Shown in pieces: positions 44,821 through 57,300 of a stretch of 64,000 nt of DNA; the stretch's first letter is position 1; each line of letters starts with the position of its first letter. Source of the stretch: Paramacrobiotus metropolitanus (taxonomy: Eukaryota > Tardigrada > Eutardigrada > Parachela > Macrobiotidae); assembly GCF_019649055.1 (NCBI RefSeq), contig NW_026570222.1:434001-498000 (forward strand), in the 5' to 3' direction. Under the pieces are notes generated by a model. The model was given only the letters and a program-made list of their open reading frames with translations, made no database searches and was not told where the DNA came from. A program made the translations under genes and the position numbers.

Positions 44821-45929
44821 CAGTGATGTCCCGTTTGCAGTTTTTCAAGTCCCGACCGCACTTTCACGATCAGAAACTTTCCCGCACCCGCTCCCGCACC
44901 CGAGCGCTCGGACCGCCCCGCAACCCGCTCTGATTCCCGATTTTTAATGAATCAATAATTTTAATAATTGTTACAAATTTATTACAAAATTTTTGGTGTA
45001 AAGTTTCGTCGAAAAGTTTAATGGATAGGCATTTTCTAAAAGACTAGACCTGCATGCTAAATCTTACTTTTACTTTTCAAAAAAAACTGAGCTTGGCTCG
45101 TAATTATAAATTTGTTAGAACGGCATCCGCCCTTTCAAATTATACAATTGCCGTAAATATATTATCGCCATCAACTATTCGATTTTCTTTCGAAACCGAC
45201 GTTTGCGTCACAGGAGCTACGTAGCTAGCCGCCGCTTATTAAATTTTGATACACGGCTGCTTTACTCGTATTAATCTTATGTTTCGTTAGGTTCCTTAGC
45301 TTTTATTAGGCTTTTTAAGTTTTCCTATTTTTGTCATTTGTTTCTCAGCTTCTCTTATTTTTCTAAACTTTTCTTAGATTTTTATGCTTCCTTAAGCTGT
45401 TATTTTTTTATGAATTCCTTTGTTATTCTTATTATGTTTTCTTTTGTTTCTTGATTGTTTCGGAAATGTGTGATTTCCGGATGTTAATGGTTTCCAAAGT
45501 GAACATTTCCGAAATAAACGGTTTCCGAAATTGGTTTCCGAAATGATGGGGTGCCGCTGTATGCCGCGGCCACGGTTACAGATACGGTACTCGAAGCCAC
45601 CTTGCGAGGAGGAGACTGGAGTTGCTGTATCGCAACTGGATTCGCTTTGAACCTGAGACCCACCCTAAGACACCAACTTTCGCGCGAAGCGCGAAGCTGA
45701 CGCACTTTTGGCTGCGAAAATTGCTAGAAATTCTATACAAAATTTTTTTAATTCAAAGAAATCCCGTGTTTTTCCGAGTAGCGGGCGGGCGTACCAATCA
45801 GGCTATATTCCCGACCGCACCCGATCCGAGCAGAAAGCCTCCCGCTACCGCTTCCGAGCCAAAAGCGGGTGCGGGGTGCGGGAATTTCCCGTGATTTACC
45901 GAGCCCGTGAAAAAAACGGGACATCATTG
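44821..45929. mobile_element. 1.1-kb non-autonomous hAT-like element
   Basis: The left end CAGTGATGTCCCGTTT and the complemented right end CAATGATGTCCCGTTT form imperfect inverted repeats. Inside each end is a GC-rich stretch with repeated CCCGCACCCG-type words, in opposite orientations. Ends starting CAGTG with a following GTCCC are common in hAT transposons. No transposase frame is present. The expected 8-bp target duplication is not seen (left TGGCGGCC, right GGGCCCAT), so the class call is tentative. Confidence 0.45.
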
Positions 45930-46271
45930 GGGCCCATTACATAAATGTACTCTGTATGAGTATCAGTGCGTGTTATGCAGTGTTATGTCATCGATTTAAT
46001 TGATGCTGGCATAGCTGAGTTCGCAAGATATCTTGTAAAGCAGAATGTGTCTGACTGTCGGTTGTAAATTCCAGCTTAAGAAACAGCTATTTCCAAATGT
46101 TGGACACTGCATGGAAGGGTCTCCACGTTGCACGGTTGGATTTAAAAGGTTGTTAAGTTTGTTATTGGGCAATAACATAAGGATGACTTCGGAAAAAATG
46201 GACTCTGTCAGTCTGTCCATTGTCCACCAACCAACAATTTCGAAAAAGCAGCCCTCGGTTTTGCGCCTTAT

Positions 46272-46346
46272 TAAGGGAAGTGGCCCGGTACATGGTACCA
46301 AATTCGTGTACATTCTCGGAAACTTTCACTTTCGCGCACTCCCAGT
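46272..46346 (+). repeat. Dispersed repeat, copy A
   Basis: About 75 bp sharing the core GGTACCAAATTCGTGTACAT and the end GCGCACTCCCA with 63547-63620. Both copies also share the lead-in TTAAGG(G)AAGTGG. Copies 17 kb apart in unrelated sequence suggest a transposable-element family. Confidence 0.6.
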
Positions 46347-46351
46347 TGACC

Positions 46352-46364
46352 GGGGGGGGGGGGG
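46352..46364 (+). repeat. Run of 13 G
   Basis: An uninterrupted homopolymer right after repeat copy A. It may be a slippage-prone site or a sequencing-length uncertainty. Confidence 0.8.
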
Positions 46365-47799
46365 CGGAATGAAGTTCCATGTTTAAGTTTCTGGTAGAAT
46401 TCGTATTCTCCTTTTTTAGAATTATTATATAACTTCTTGAAGCTTTCATGAGCTGTTTGAATTTTTCAGCTTTTTCTAGGATGAATTTTTATTTACTTTT
46501 TTTAGTGTACTTAATTTATTCAATTAGAGTCTGAAGAGTCGACCGTCGGTGCAAGAACTCTAAATGGGTAATGGGTACCGTAGGTATCTAGGGTAGTGGT
46601 CTTGGTCGGTGGCGGTGCACAAAATATTGTAACAGGCAAAATGAGCGGGATTTGTCGGTGCCGCCTATTCCTGACTGCGCTGGTAAAGTACAGTAAAAGT
46701 ATTAACGCGCTATGCATAGATTGCGCGTATTACGTACGTACGTGTTATGACGTACGTGTTGTCTGTTCCGTTACGTACGATTTGCTGTTCTTAACTTCTT
46801 ATCTAACGCATTTGATCGCTAATTGCATCCATGATTCTGGTTGAATGGATCAGTCTGAAGTTTCTAACTGCAACTAAATCTGTGAGCTTGTTTCTAGCTG
46901 AAAGGTCGTGTGACTCTAGGTTAGAAGGAAGTTCATATCTCGTTCTGTTCTGTTCTGTTTGTTCGTTCGTTCGGTTTGGTGATTAAACATTTGGGAAGTT
47001 CCTGAGTGTTTCGGTTTCGGTAACTTTCGTTAGGCACAGCAATCCGCTCGTACCTAGCGGAAGTAGGCAGTAGTACCACTTACGGAGTCCACAGCATATT
47101 CCCACTCTACCGATTGAGTAGGTTTGATCATCTAGTGCGGTTGTCGCGGTGCGACTTCCGCATAGCATGTCAGTATTCTGTCAACGAAGACAGCTCAATT
47201 GTCGCGTTCTTGTATTTCTTAATAATTATACGTACGTAGTACGTAATTTCGGATTGCGTACGCACGGCATATACTACTATGTTTTTTTACGTTAGTACTT
47301 CTTTCTTCGGTGTAGCTTTTTTATTGTACCCCTTCCGCTTATAGAAAAACAAATAAAATCACAACGAAGTACACTCAATCAGCACAAAACAGCCTCGGGA
47401 GGTCTAAGAACAGAGAACAACTGATCTAAATTCGCTCCCGGTGGAGCTGTTCCCTGAACGGAAGGCGCGTTTCCGCGCTGGACTACGTACTGGCTGGCGC
47501 TACAGTACTTATTTAAACGTACAGTACAGTACTCGTATTTAACGAGAACTATTGAAGTGTAGTTATCGGTAAATGTACAGGCATCTCTCCCGATAGTAGA
47601 AGGCGGTCTCGGAATTCGAAGCGCCGAAAAGCTTGCCCTTCCGGCCTTTCTGGCCTCTGCTTATTCGGGGGCTCCACTAACATCGGAAATAATCGAGTTT
47701 AAACCGGAGATCTACTGTCGTGATTCTGGTACAGAATGGCAACAAATAACCCAAAAAGACCTCCCGTGCTCGAAGCGCGACCAGTCCAGAAGGTATGAC

Positions 47800-48612
47800 C
47801 CTATTATCCAAATCATCGCTGAACGGTTACGAACGACAGCTGCGAACGACATCTCCGAACAGGCGCGGTTGCGGGGAGTGAGCACGAGAGATAACGGCGC
47901 ATGGTTTTGGGAGCGCTCCCGGCTGCCTCCCTTGGCAACCTTCTAACGGACTCTGCGGTACGAATCGCTGTTGGTTTACGCCTTGGAGCATCGGTCATCG
48001 CCCCACACCGCTGCGTTTGCGGTCAGTAGGCGGATGCGCGTGGCTACCATGGCCTTAGCTGCAAGAAATGTCGCGGGAAGTCCTACACATAAATGCCTTA
48101 ATGCCATTGTGAAGCGCAGCCTCGCACCGGCCGGCTTCGAAAGTGAATTGGAACCACTCGGTATTTTCCCAACAGACAGCAAGCGTCCAGACGGCGTCAC
48201 CTTGACACCATGGGAGAGACCACGCATGTTGGCATGGGACGCTACGTGCGTCAACACCATGGCCATCTCGCACATTGTAGAGATATCCGGACAAGCGGGA
48301 GCAGCAGCTGCGCAGGCCGAGCAGGGCAAGATTGAGAAATATCGTAACATCGGTCAGGACTACATATTTCATGCTCTGGGCTTCGCGACGCTTGAACCGC
48401 CCGGACCGGATGCTGCCCGCACGATAACGGAATTTGGACAGATGATACGACAGGAAACCGGCGAAAAACGAGCTACGGAATATCTTCGCCAGCGGATCCG
48501 CATAGAAATTCAACGAGGAAATGCAGCACCGATCTTGGGGACAGCGCCGATGGGAGCAAATTTAGATCAAATTTACTCTGTAATTAGGCCGCTTGCGTCG
48601 ATTGACGCTTAA
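47800..48612 (+). pseudogene. Decayed retroelement C-terminal fragment, second copy of the family
   Basis: Same domain order as at 27.3-28.2 kb: DNGAWFW, then ALPAASLGNLLTDSAVRIAV, a knuckle (CVCG, then GYHGLSC), then SKRPDGVTLTPW and LAWDATCVNTMA. Frame changes are needed near 47,910 and 48,085, and an in-frame TAG lies at 48027-48029. After 48,090 the frame is open to the stop at 48612. The two copies differ a great deal, so they are old or belong to different subfamilies. No reverse transcriptase core was seen upstream. Confidence 0.68.
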
Positions 48613-51323
48613 TGAGTGATTGTTTCCATATCTGTGTTGATCTGAAATCCACTGTTAATTGTAATCAAAGTATATAAAACTTGAAGACTGAAAAAAAAGT
48701 ACGATTTTGAAAAAATATTTGAAGTGTACGTAATAAGTCGTACAGATACATACTGGATTTTGCGTAGTTCGCACGTACGGAAACACTTTTGTACGCGTGC
48801 ACGTACTCTAAAATTGTTACTGTATTTATATGGACCACACAAAAACGGTTTGCAATGGTTCTTTCTCCTTGCTCAGGATTAGCTTGGATAACTGACAATC
48901 TGACATTCATAACCTTTATCATAAAATTTATGTATTTGATTGGAATCTGGATTCTTCATCTTGCGCATTCCGGTATAATTTTATAGTGGATAGCATTAAT
49001 TGCAATTTGTGTTTGTTATAAATGGAGGAGCCAGATGCCTGTTTTTGCTAGCATTGTGCACAAAAATCTGCGGGAATTTTGGATTTGTGGGCTTGTCTCA
49101 GGTACGAGTTACAACTACAACGTTACAAGTTACAACTACAAATACAAGAAGTGAGCAGAATTCTGCATAGCTTCTCACAGTTATCAGCTAAAAATTATCT
49201 GCTGTTTAGCCTCAGTTTAGGTGTTGTATTAAACATTCAGTGCCTCAGTGTTGCGTATTCTCTGTGTCCTCGTAACGGCGATACCACTGTACATATTTTT
49301 AAGCCCGTATGCAGTAAGTTTAATGGAGCCCTGAACTAACGAGATCCTTAACCGTCGTTCATCGGTTTAGGACTTTATACCTACGGTTTGAAACTACCTA
49401 ATAAGATCCTTTTGCAATTTTCGTAGTCTGTTTTTGGCATTTTTATCAAGATAAGTATTTACGTTAGTAAGTCATCAGTATTGAGCGTAAAACATTCCGT
49501 GGTCGAAACTCGCAGTGCTGAGAACCTCTACAGTAGCGCACTGACGAAAGTGGCAGTTTAATATGACCGTGTTTGGTTAACTTGCGAAGTTGCGACAGCA
49601 GTGGGATGTTTTTGGCTGCTTCATTGGATTTTGCATGGCTCACCATTTCGAAATTGTCTTTTAATTTGGAATTTTGGCTTATTTTGAAGGTTTGAGCCGT
49701 TTTGAAAAATTCACGCCGTAATGTACATCGTATGTGCAAGCAGCAACTGTAAACGTGCAATTAGCGAATAATAAATATTGTAATAATTTTTTTGTCGGGA
49801 TGATTGTTGTCTTTTAATGCGTTATCCGGTAATCCTACTCTTTTTGTCCCAGTCAGATATCAGCTCCAAAGTCCTGATCTTGGTGACTTGGAAACAGAAT
49901 AGCGGTTGCTGTTGAAAATAAATACGTACTCATTATTATCGGTGTTTATTTACGAATGTAAGTTTTTTGTTACCCTTGTTGAGAGTACAGTACCTTCTGC
50001 TTCTAGTATTTATTGCAGATAGAAGATTATTGTAAATATTGGTTTTTGAATTTGCGCCACTCAAGGTACGAAATTGAGATATTTGTTCGTTAACAGTGTG
50101 CTTTTTTTGCGTTTTTTAGTAGTATTAATAGTACGCTACTGGGATAATTTGAGTAGTACTAAAATTGGCATTGCTTGGATAATTGCGTCTTAAATCTGCA
50201 GAATTCGCATTAAATGTGATGCAGTATGCAGCATATCATTAAACACCTTATAATTAGGCTAAATTAGCTGCTGTTCTACTTGCTCATAGGATAGCCGCGT
50301 TGGCGGCAGAATGCACATCGCTAGCGGTTATTATTTGTTTAGTAAATCCATCCTCGGCAGGCGGTTTTATTTGTGTGAAAAGATTGACTTCTGATTATAT
50401 CTCTCATGATTGTACAGCATATGTAATCTGGAGAACGAACAAGTGCCATAAATCTTACTTTATTTGGAAAATGTTCAGCACTTGTAACATTGCCTTTACT
50501 TGATTATTTAAATTAATTAATTAGATTATTAAATGATAAGTTAATTCGTAATAAGTTTTAGTACTTATTGTAATAATATTACAAAACCTTTTGGTCAATT
50601 TTATTTTCGTGACGACAGTTAGGAAGGGGACCAGGATGGATACTGCGGCAGATATTTCAACAAAATCAGCGGGATTGCGATAATTAATAATATTTTTTGG
50701 CTGCTGGTCCAATTTTTCGAGGCCGGGACGCTTTGTAGAGTTTGAAAGGATAGCTGAGCAATGAAGATTAATTTAATTAAGACTGACAGTTGTGGGGTGA
50801 ACAGAAACAGCCAAATTGCAGCTAATTTGTGGTAATGTGGTTTTTCTTCGTTGAGATAGAAGAACTGGTAATAGCTGGATATCCATCTTTTAATTTAATT
50901 TATAAGTTTCTGTTTAAAGCTGTATTTGTACAAATTATATTTTTAGTTTTTAATGGACCATAAAATCTTAAAAAATCTAGTAAAACTAATAATTATCGTT
51001 GCAAAGGCTGTTTTCTGTTTGCAGGACTGAAACCATCTTCAGTTGGCGAGTATGGTGTCCAAACTGGTACTGGAAATCGACGAGCAAAGAAAAGGATACT
51101 TTCGGTCCTGTCGAAAATATCGTGCATATAGGTGTGTTAACGTGATGCAGTGAATTGCGTGATCGATTGGGTAAGTGCTTCACAGCTGATTGAATGATGC
51201 TCCCCGCCGCAACGCATACGATGGCACAGTAAGTAATTTCGCTGATTATACGTTCGCTCTAGGTTGTAAAATTTGGAGCAGTTAGTGAGCACTGGATTTG
51301 GTTTGGGTTTGTTGTGAGAAAAG
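48613..51323. other. Gene-poor stretch upstream of the kinesin
   Basis: No conserved gene was recognised in about 2.7 kb. Short local repeats such as GTTACAACTACAA occur near 49,105. The last part should contain the promoter and leader of the kinesin gene. Confidence 0.5.
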
Positions 51324-54300
51324 ATGACACCGGACGACAAGACATCAGTTCGCGTAGCTGTCAGGTACGTTGAATAATGAACTGCGAACGGAAAACGCGT
51401 CTATAGATAAGTAGCTAAATCTGAAGTTGTATAGTCTGTTCTTTATTCACTACGACCTGCATTACTGCATAGCCCGCACAGGTAACCTTCTTTAGTAAGC
51501 ACTCAAGCGGAAGGTATGCTTAAAACGAGAACATCGTTGTTTAGCACGTTTTTCAATTGAACGTTTGTACGTAGTGAATCTGTGACATTTGCATTGACTA
51601 TTCGGAAGTGCATGAAAAGAATTATCTTGATACCATATATCGCCTAGGGATATTGTAATATTGCTTTTTTGTAAAAGACTATCGTATCGAATCCACTTTT
51701 GACTTTCCCTCCTCTTTTTGGCTGTCAAATTTTCGTAGATATATGACTGCTTTTACACATCTTATTGACTTGTTGCAGTAGCTCCAATTATTCTTAAATC
51801 TGGGAAAAATTAGCCACCGAATTTCGGTTATAGCACCTTCAGTTCACTACTTGTTGTGAACGATGTAGGAGTTTTTTTATAGATTAAAGTTTGACTTTTT
51901 TGTCAGTAGATGCAGAATGAAATATTTATGACGCTGCCAGTCCCGGTGATGCTGTAACGGTTCAAGTTTCGATTACGGTTCACCGGTTATGGCTTGCTTA
52001 TCGGAAAAACTCTCGATTTAATTTCCACATAAATCTTGACATGAAATTTATGTGCTAAACTGCTCCGTTTCCTCTGAACCCAGGAGTAAGTGCTGATCAA
52101 ATATGAAGTTCATGCTTTATGCAGAAGCAAACATCATCTGAGACAGATTTGCCGAGTGATGATTATATTGATCCATAAATCTTACGAGCTAGTGGCTAAA
52201 CTGTTTTTATTAGCAAATTGTGCGAACTGAGCAGAAGCGTTTCTTTTTGTGAACGGACATACGGTAATAACTCGGAAACGAAAAACCAGTTTCGCTCGAT
52301 CAGCCGTGCTTTTGCACAACATGCACCGCTTACTCTTAATAATTGTACTGTACCGAAAAGAACTGGTGTTACTATTTTCTGTCGTTATTTGAATCTGGTA
52401 TCTGTTAAGGCTTCTCCAGAGTGTCATTTCATATTTTGATTTACGGAAATTGTCATGTGGTGTCGACCGGCATTAGTAAAGCGAGTAGGCATGTTGTTGC
52501 AAAATGTCCAATTCAGATGATCTGTCTTGATTACCCCTAGAGTAGCTCTTTCGTAGTTGTGACATTCGCTCTTTTAGACCAAGTGGGATTATATGCTCTA
52601 AAGCCAAGTTTTAAATTCCATCAAAGCAAAACTGCATCTGTACATGAAAAATACTGTACGCGATCGAATTACAGTTGTAGTAGTTTTGTGTAGCGTGTTG
52701 CTGGGAACAAGAGCAGCAAGCAGTCAAGGAAGCTTGTCATTATTAAATTTATGATTGAGTTGCATTCGCTATTGCGTACTTGTATTGATACCGTTGCTGT
52801 GCAGCCTGCGGTTTGGCGGGGCATAGCGGTTGTCGTAATGGTTATTCCCGGTACTGCATCTTGCTTTTTCTAAAGAATACAGAAATGTTACATAAGACAA
52901 AACTTTAAAATCATTAGTTTTATGTTGAAAACTCATGTTCCGTTATTTTTAATAGGGTTCGTCCTCTGTCAGCTCGTGAACGAGAGGAGTTTCAGTCCGC
53001 TTGTTTGGCCGTGGCCCTCGCCGAATCGCAGATTATTATTGGAACCGAGCGGGCCTTCACCTTTGATTATACTTTCAACTCTGATACGGAACAAAATGAT
53101 GTTTTCCATATTACAACTAAGGAACTTGTTGACGGGTGAGCTATTGTTACAGTATTTATTTGCTAATTGTTATTATGTATTTGTATTTCACTTTTGCCCC
53201 GAATTTTCGGTATGTTTTATAAAAGACAGGTTAATTTTTTCATTTATGTGATAGATGTTTTGCTGGTTTCAATGCAACCGTCTTGGCGTATGGACAGACT
53301 GGTTCAGGGAAAACCTATACGGTATCAACGGATTGAATATGAGTTACTGTTACAGCACTTTTTATGTGTTATAACTGGAGATGGTTTTTTCAGATGGGTA
53401 CAGGGTTTGACGTGAGCATTCCAGAGGAAAATTTGGGAATTATTCCAAGGGCGGTTGAATACATTTTTCAAACAATCCGTGCAAAACAGATAGATTGTGT
53501 TCAACAGCAGCTGCCACCACCGGTCTACGATATCACGGTTCAGTTTATCGAGGTAAGCCTTTATTTGCGCGTATGGTTATAGATTTCCAGCGAGTATTTT
53601 GCAGCTGTACCAAGACGAACTGATTGATTTACTGGACCGAGCCACCCGCCCTGTTCTTAAAAAGGTGCCGTTTTACAAGTCCTAACGAATTAATATTGAT
53701 TGATTTTGAGTGGAATGTTGTCATTTATAGAGGTCGAAGCCGCCAAGACTGGGTGAGGACAAGAATGGGAACGTCTGTCTGTTCGACGTGTGTACAAAAC
53801 CGGTGCAAGCACAGGAAGAGGTGCGTGACTTTGCGGGGGTGCCCAAACGGACGTTCAAAACATGTTGACAGTTTACTCGTAAAAATTTGTCGATTCAAAG
53901 GGGTAATCTTTAAAACTATTCATCGAATTTATAGTTAAGTAAAAAGCAGTAGGAATTGAATTGCTTTGTGAAATTGCAATGCAGAAATTGCATTATGAAA
54001 ATTTTCGAAGGAATTTTAAGCATTCAAGTAAAGGTTTCAAATTGGAGCGAGCGTTTTCTAATGGTTAATGCAACCATCAATAATTGCAAGAAACGTTAGT
54101 TGCGAAGAATTGGTTTTTAAATTGTATCATCCCGTTTGGTTTTTAAATTGTATCATCCTGTTTTTGTATTGGTTTCCTTTAGTTAACGTAAATTTTATTG
54201 AGTTTTTGAATGTGATCCATGTTTTGAACTTAATAATCACAAAAATTAGTATGGTCTCTAATTTCCAGGTCATGGATTGGCTGAAACAAGGCGCTCTAGC

Positions 54301-57300
54301 TCGGACAACGGGAGCCACAAATATGAACGCACAATCATCCCGCTCTCATGCAATTTTCACTATCCACATAAAGCAGAGTATTCAACAGTTACCAGATGAG
54401 GTACGTCCGTAACAGCCTCGAGCTGTATGTTTTCATAACATTCGTTACATTTTTTAGAATGACCCCTCTCCCCAATTTCTGACAACGTCAGCAAAATTTC
54501 ACTTTGTGGACTTAGCCGGCTCCGAGCGACTGAAGCGAACCAAAGCAACCGGGGATCGCGCCAAAGAAAGCATTGCTATCAATAGTGGACTGGTAATTCC
54601 GCTTCCGCTGCTCGCTAGTGTTTTATTGATTTTGATATACTGATCTGTCTAGCTTGCTTTGGGGAATGTTATCTGCAAATTGGGTGACAAGGCGCTGAAA
54701 GCCACGCATATACCTTACCGGAGCAGTAAGCTTACCCGTTTGCTGCAGGACTCTTTGGGTGGAAACAGGTGCTTCATTGTCAGATTAACTGAACTGACAG
54801 ATTTCATTATTTTTATTGTTTACGGTTATAACAAAATAAACTTTTATTAATCTGTTAAATAATTGGCTTGTCGGTGTTCTTCGTTCACACGGAATTGTTA
54901 TGACGTTATGCCTACATTTAAAATGTTAACGATTTTCAGCCGGACTGTGATGATTGCTTGCGTGTCACCGGCGGAACAAGATTTCGTGGAGACGTTAAAT
55001 ACTTTGCGCTATGCAAATCGAGCCCGCAATATACAGAACAAAGTCTCAGTTAATCAAGACAAAACGGGACAGACGATTTCACTGTTGCGAGCACGGTGTC
55101 AAGAGTTGGAAATGCAATTACTAGAGTACCAGCAGGTAAGCAATGAGAATTCATAACTGCTAGCTGAACAATGAGTGGTTAAGTAGATGTCGCAATGTCT
55201 TACAATATCGCATCGAGTTTTTGCTTGTGTCTAACAGGGCAAGCGGCAACCAGGTGTTGATGCGTACAACGACATGTTTATCGAAAACAATACGCTGCAA
55301 AAAGAGAATGAATCGTTAAGGCAGAAACTGAAAGACATTGCGGAGGAGCTGCAAGAAAAACAACAGCGTAATAATGAACTGCGTGCAGAGATTGAGCTGC
55401 TGCGAGAGCCGCGCAATGATAAAGTCTTCAGCCCATCGCGTACGCCCTCATTTTCACTTGTTTTGATGTTATTGAGAGCTCATGAAACGTTGCTGTTATT
55501 TCAGCAGAGAATCTCACCGACTGTGATAAGATTAGATTGCATTACTGCTCTCTGTTGGAAGAAGCCGAGTCTAATTTAAAAAAGAAAGAAGTGGAACTGG
55601 AGCGTGCACGCAGTACCAGTCGAACACCTCCAACTTCACCGTACAAAACTCTGTCGGATTCGGTAAGTTCAGTTTGTACATCTGCTCCAGTTTACCCTTA
55701 AGTCATGGGAAGACAAACGCACTGAAAATGTGTTTTTGGAAACCGCTCTGCAGGGCTCTAGGACGTACCGCATTAAAAGGTGAGCTACAAACATTTCATC
55801 ATTACTTCTACCAGACTTGATTAACGGGTAGTTTTGTAGGGCCAAACCCCGGACACCTGTTTCAGACGATAAAGTCAACGGAGAAAGAAGCCTCGAAGTA
55901 AGTGGATATTCCTTGGTTTTTTATTGCCAAGGGTATCGGATGACCGAAAGATTTGTTTAAAAATTATTCACAGTTCCGGTTATCGCGTGGGTTCGCAATT
56001 CTCATTATTTTTACTAGGGGTCGCGGATCGAGGATGATGATGATGTTTTTGGGCTAGATGAGTTATCTCATGAAGGTATTCGCTGCCACTTCCACTTTAA
56101 CATCTGCTTTGCGGTGAGCCAATTGACATCTGTTTTATTTGGATTTTATAGATGTGAACCATCAGATAAACGTGGCAGAAATAGAGGAGCAGATTCAGGA
56201 AAAAGAGAAACGACTGTCAGAGCTCGTCGAAGAGTTGGATGCTCAAAAACAAAATTACGAAAGTAAAATCCAACAGTTGACCTCTCGCATACAGGAAGTC
56301 GAATTGGAACGAAATGCTTACCTCAATGACTGCCGAACGAAAAAAGGCATGAGTCAAGAAGAAGTACGCGCCCGTGACGTTAAGTATCAGGAACAGTTGG
56401 AAGATCTGCGGCAGAAGTTGAAGAGCGCTCATGCCCTTCGTGATGAAAACAAACGGCTGCATAAGACCAACGCAACCTTCCAGCATAAAGTGTCCAGTTT
56501 GGAGACTGAAATCGGGCAACTCAAGAGGTTAAAATGCGAAATTATGAAAAAGGTTGAAAAGGACAGCAAACTAGCCCGGCAGAAAGATATCGAGCAGACC
56601 CGTGCCATTAGTCAAAAAGATAAGGAATCTCGTAGCGTCCGTAAGGAAAATGCTGATCTCAAACAGACGGTCCATCAGCTGACGGCTAAGTCGAATCGTC
56701 TCAGGGACGAATTGCAGGCAGCCCGGCGCGTCCAGAAAGGTGGGATGACTGATATGGTGGCCGGTCGTATAGGCAAACGACTTCCTGACGAGACACTAAT
56801 GAAATTGGCGTGGGAGGACTTCTTGAAAAATGTAAGAATATTCAATGTTTTGTCATAGACATTACGGAACGTCGGAAATATGCATGGCTTTTATATCCCT
56901 GACCCTGACAGACTTACCTATATGTTCTTTGTTGTACGTATTTAGTCGCTCGTTTATAGTTTTCTTCGGCGCAGTTTGGTCTTAAGTGTTGTTAATGGTT
57001 ACAGTTCCATGCCGTTGTTTACAAGCGAATGCGCTTACGGGCATTTGAGAAGCAATTGGAGCAGTACGGGTTAGAACTGAAAAATCTTAGGGAACAAGCA
57101 TCAGATCTCGAAAAGCGAATCTCATTGGCTGCCGAAAAGCAGGTCGGTTGCATTGTCTGTGTGTGATCTTGTACATTTTTGCAATGGTTTGTGTGCATAT
57201 ATAGGATTTTGCGATGGTGGACTCTTTGAAAACGCAGTTGAACGATACGAAAGCGACGATCCATTTCATTTCTCAGCAGAACACTGAGATTCAAAACGAA

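Noticed and set aside
46045-46386. 113-codon frame (+) containing repeat copy A
   Set aside because: It runs through the dispersed repeat and the G-run, with no protein-like conservation.
46730-46790. Cluster of TACGTACG words, possible regulatory array
   Set aside because: Short alternating palindromes occur elsewhere in the window (for example 47230), and no spacing or gene context supports a specific site.
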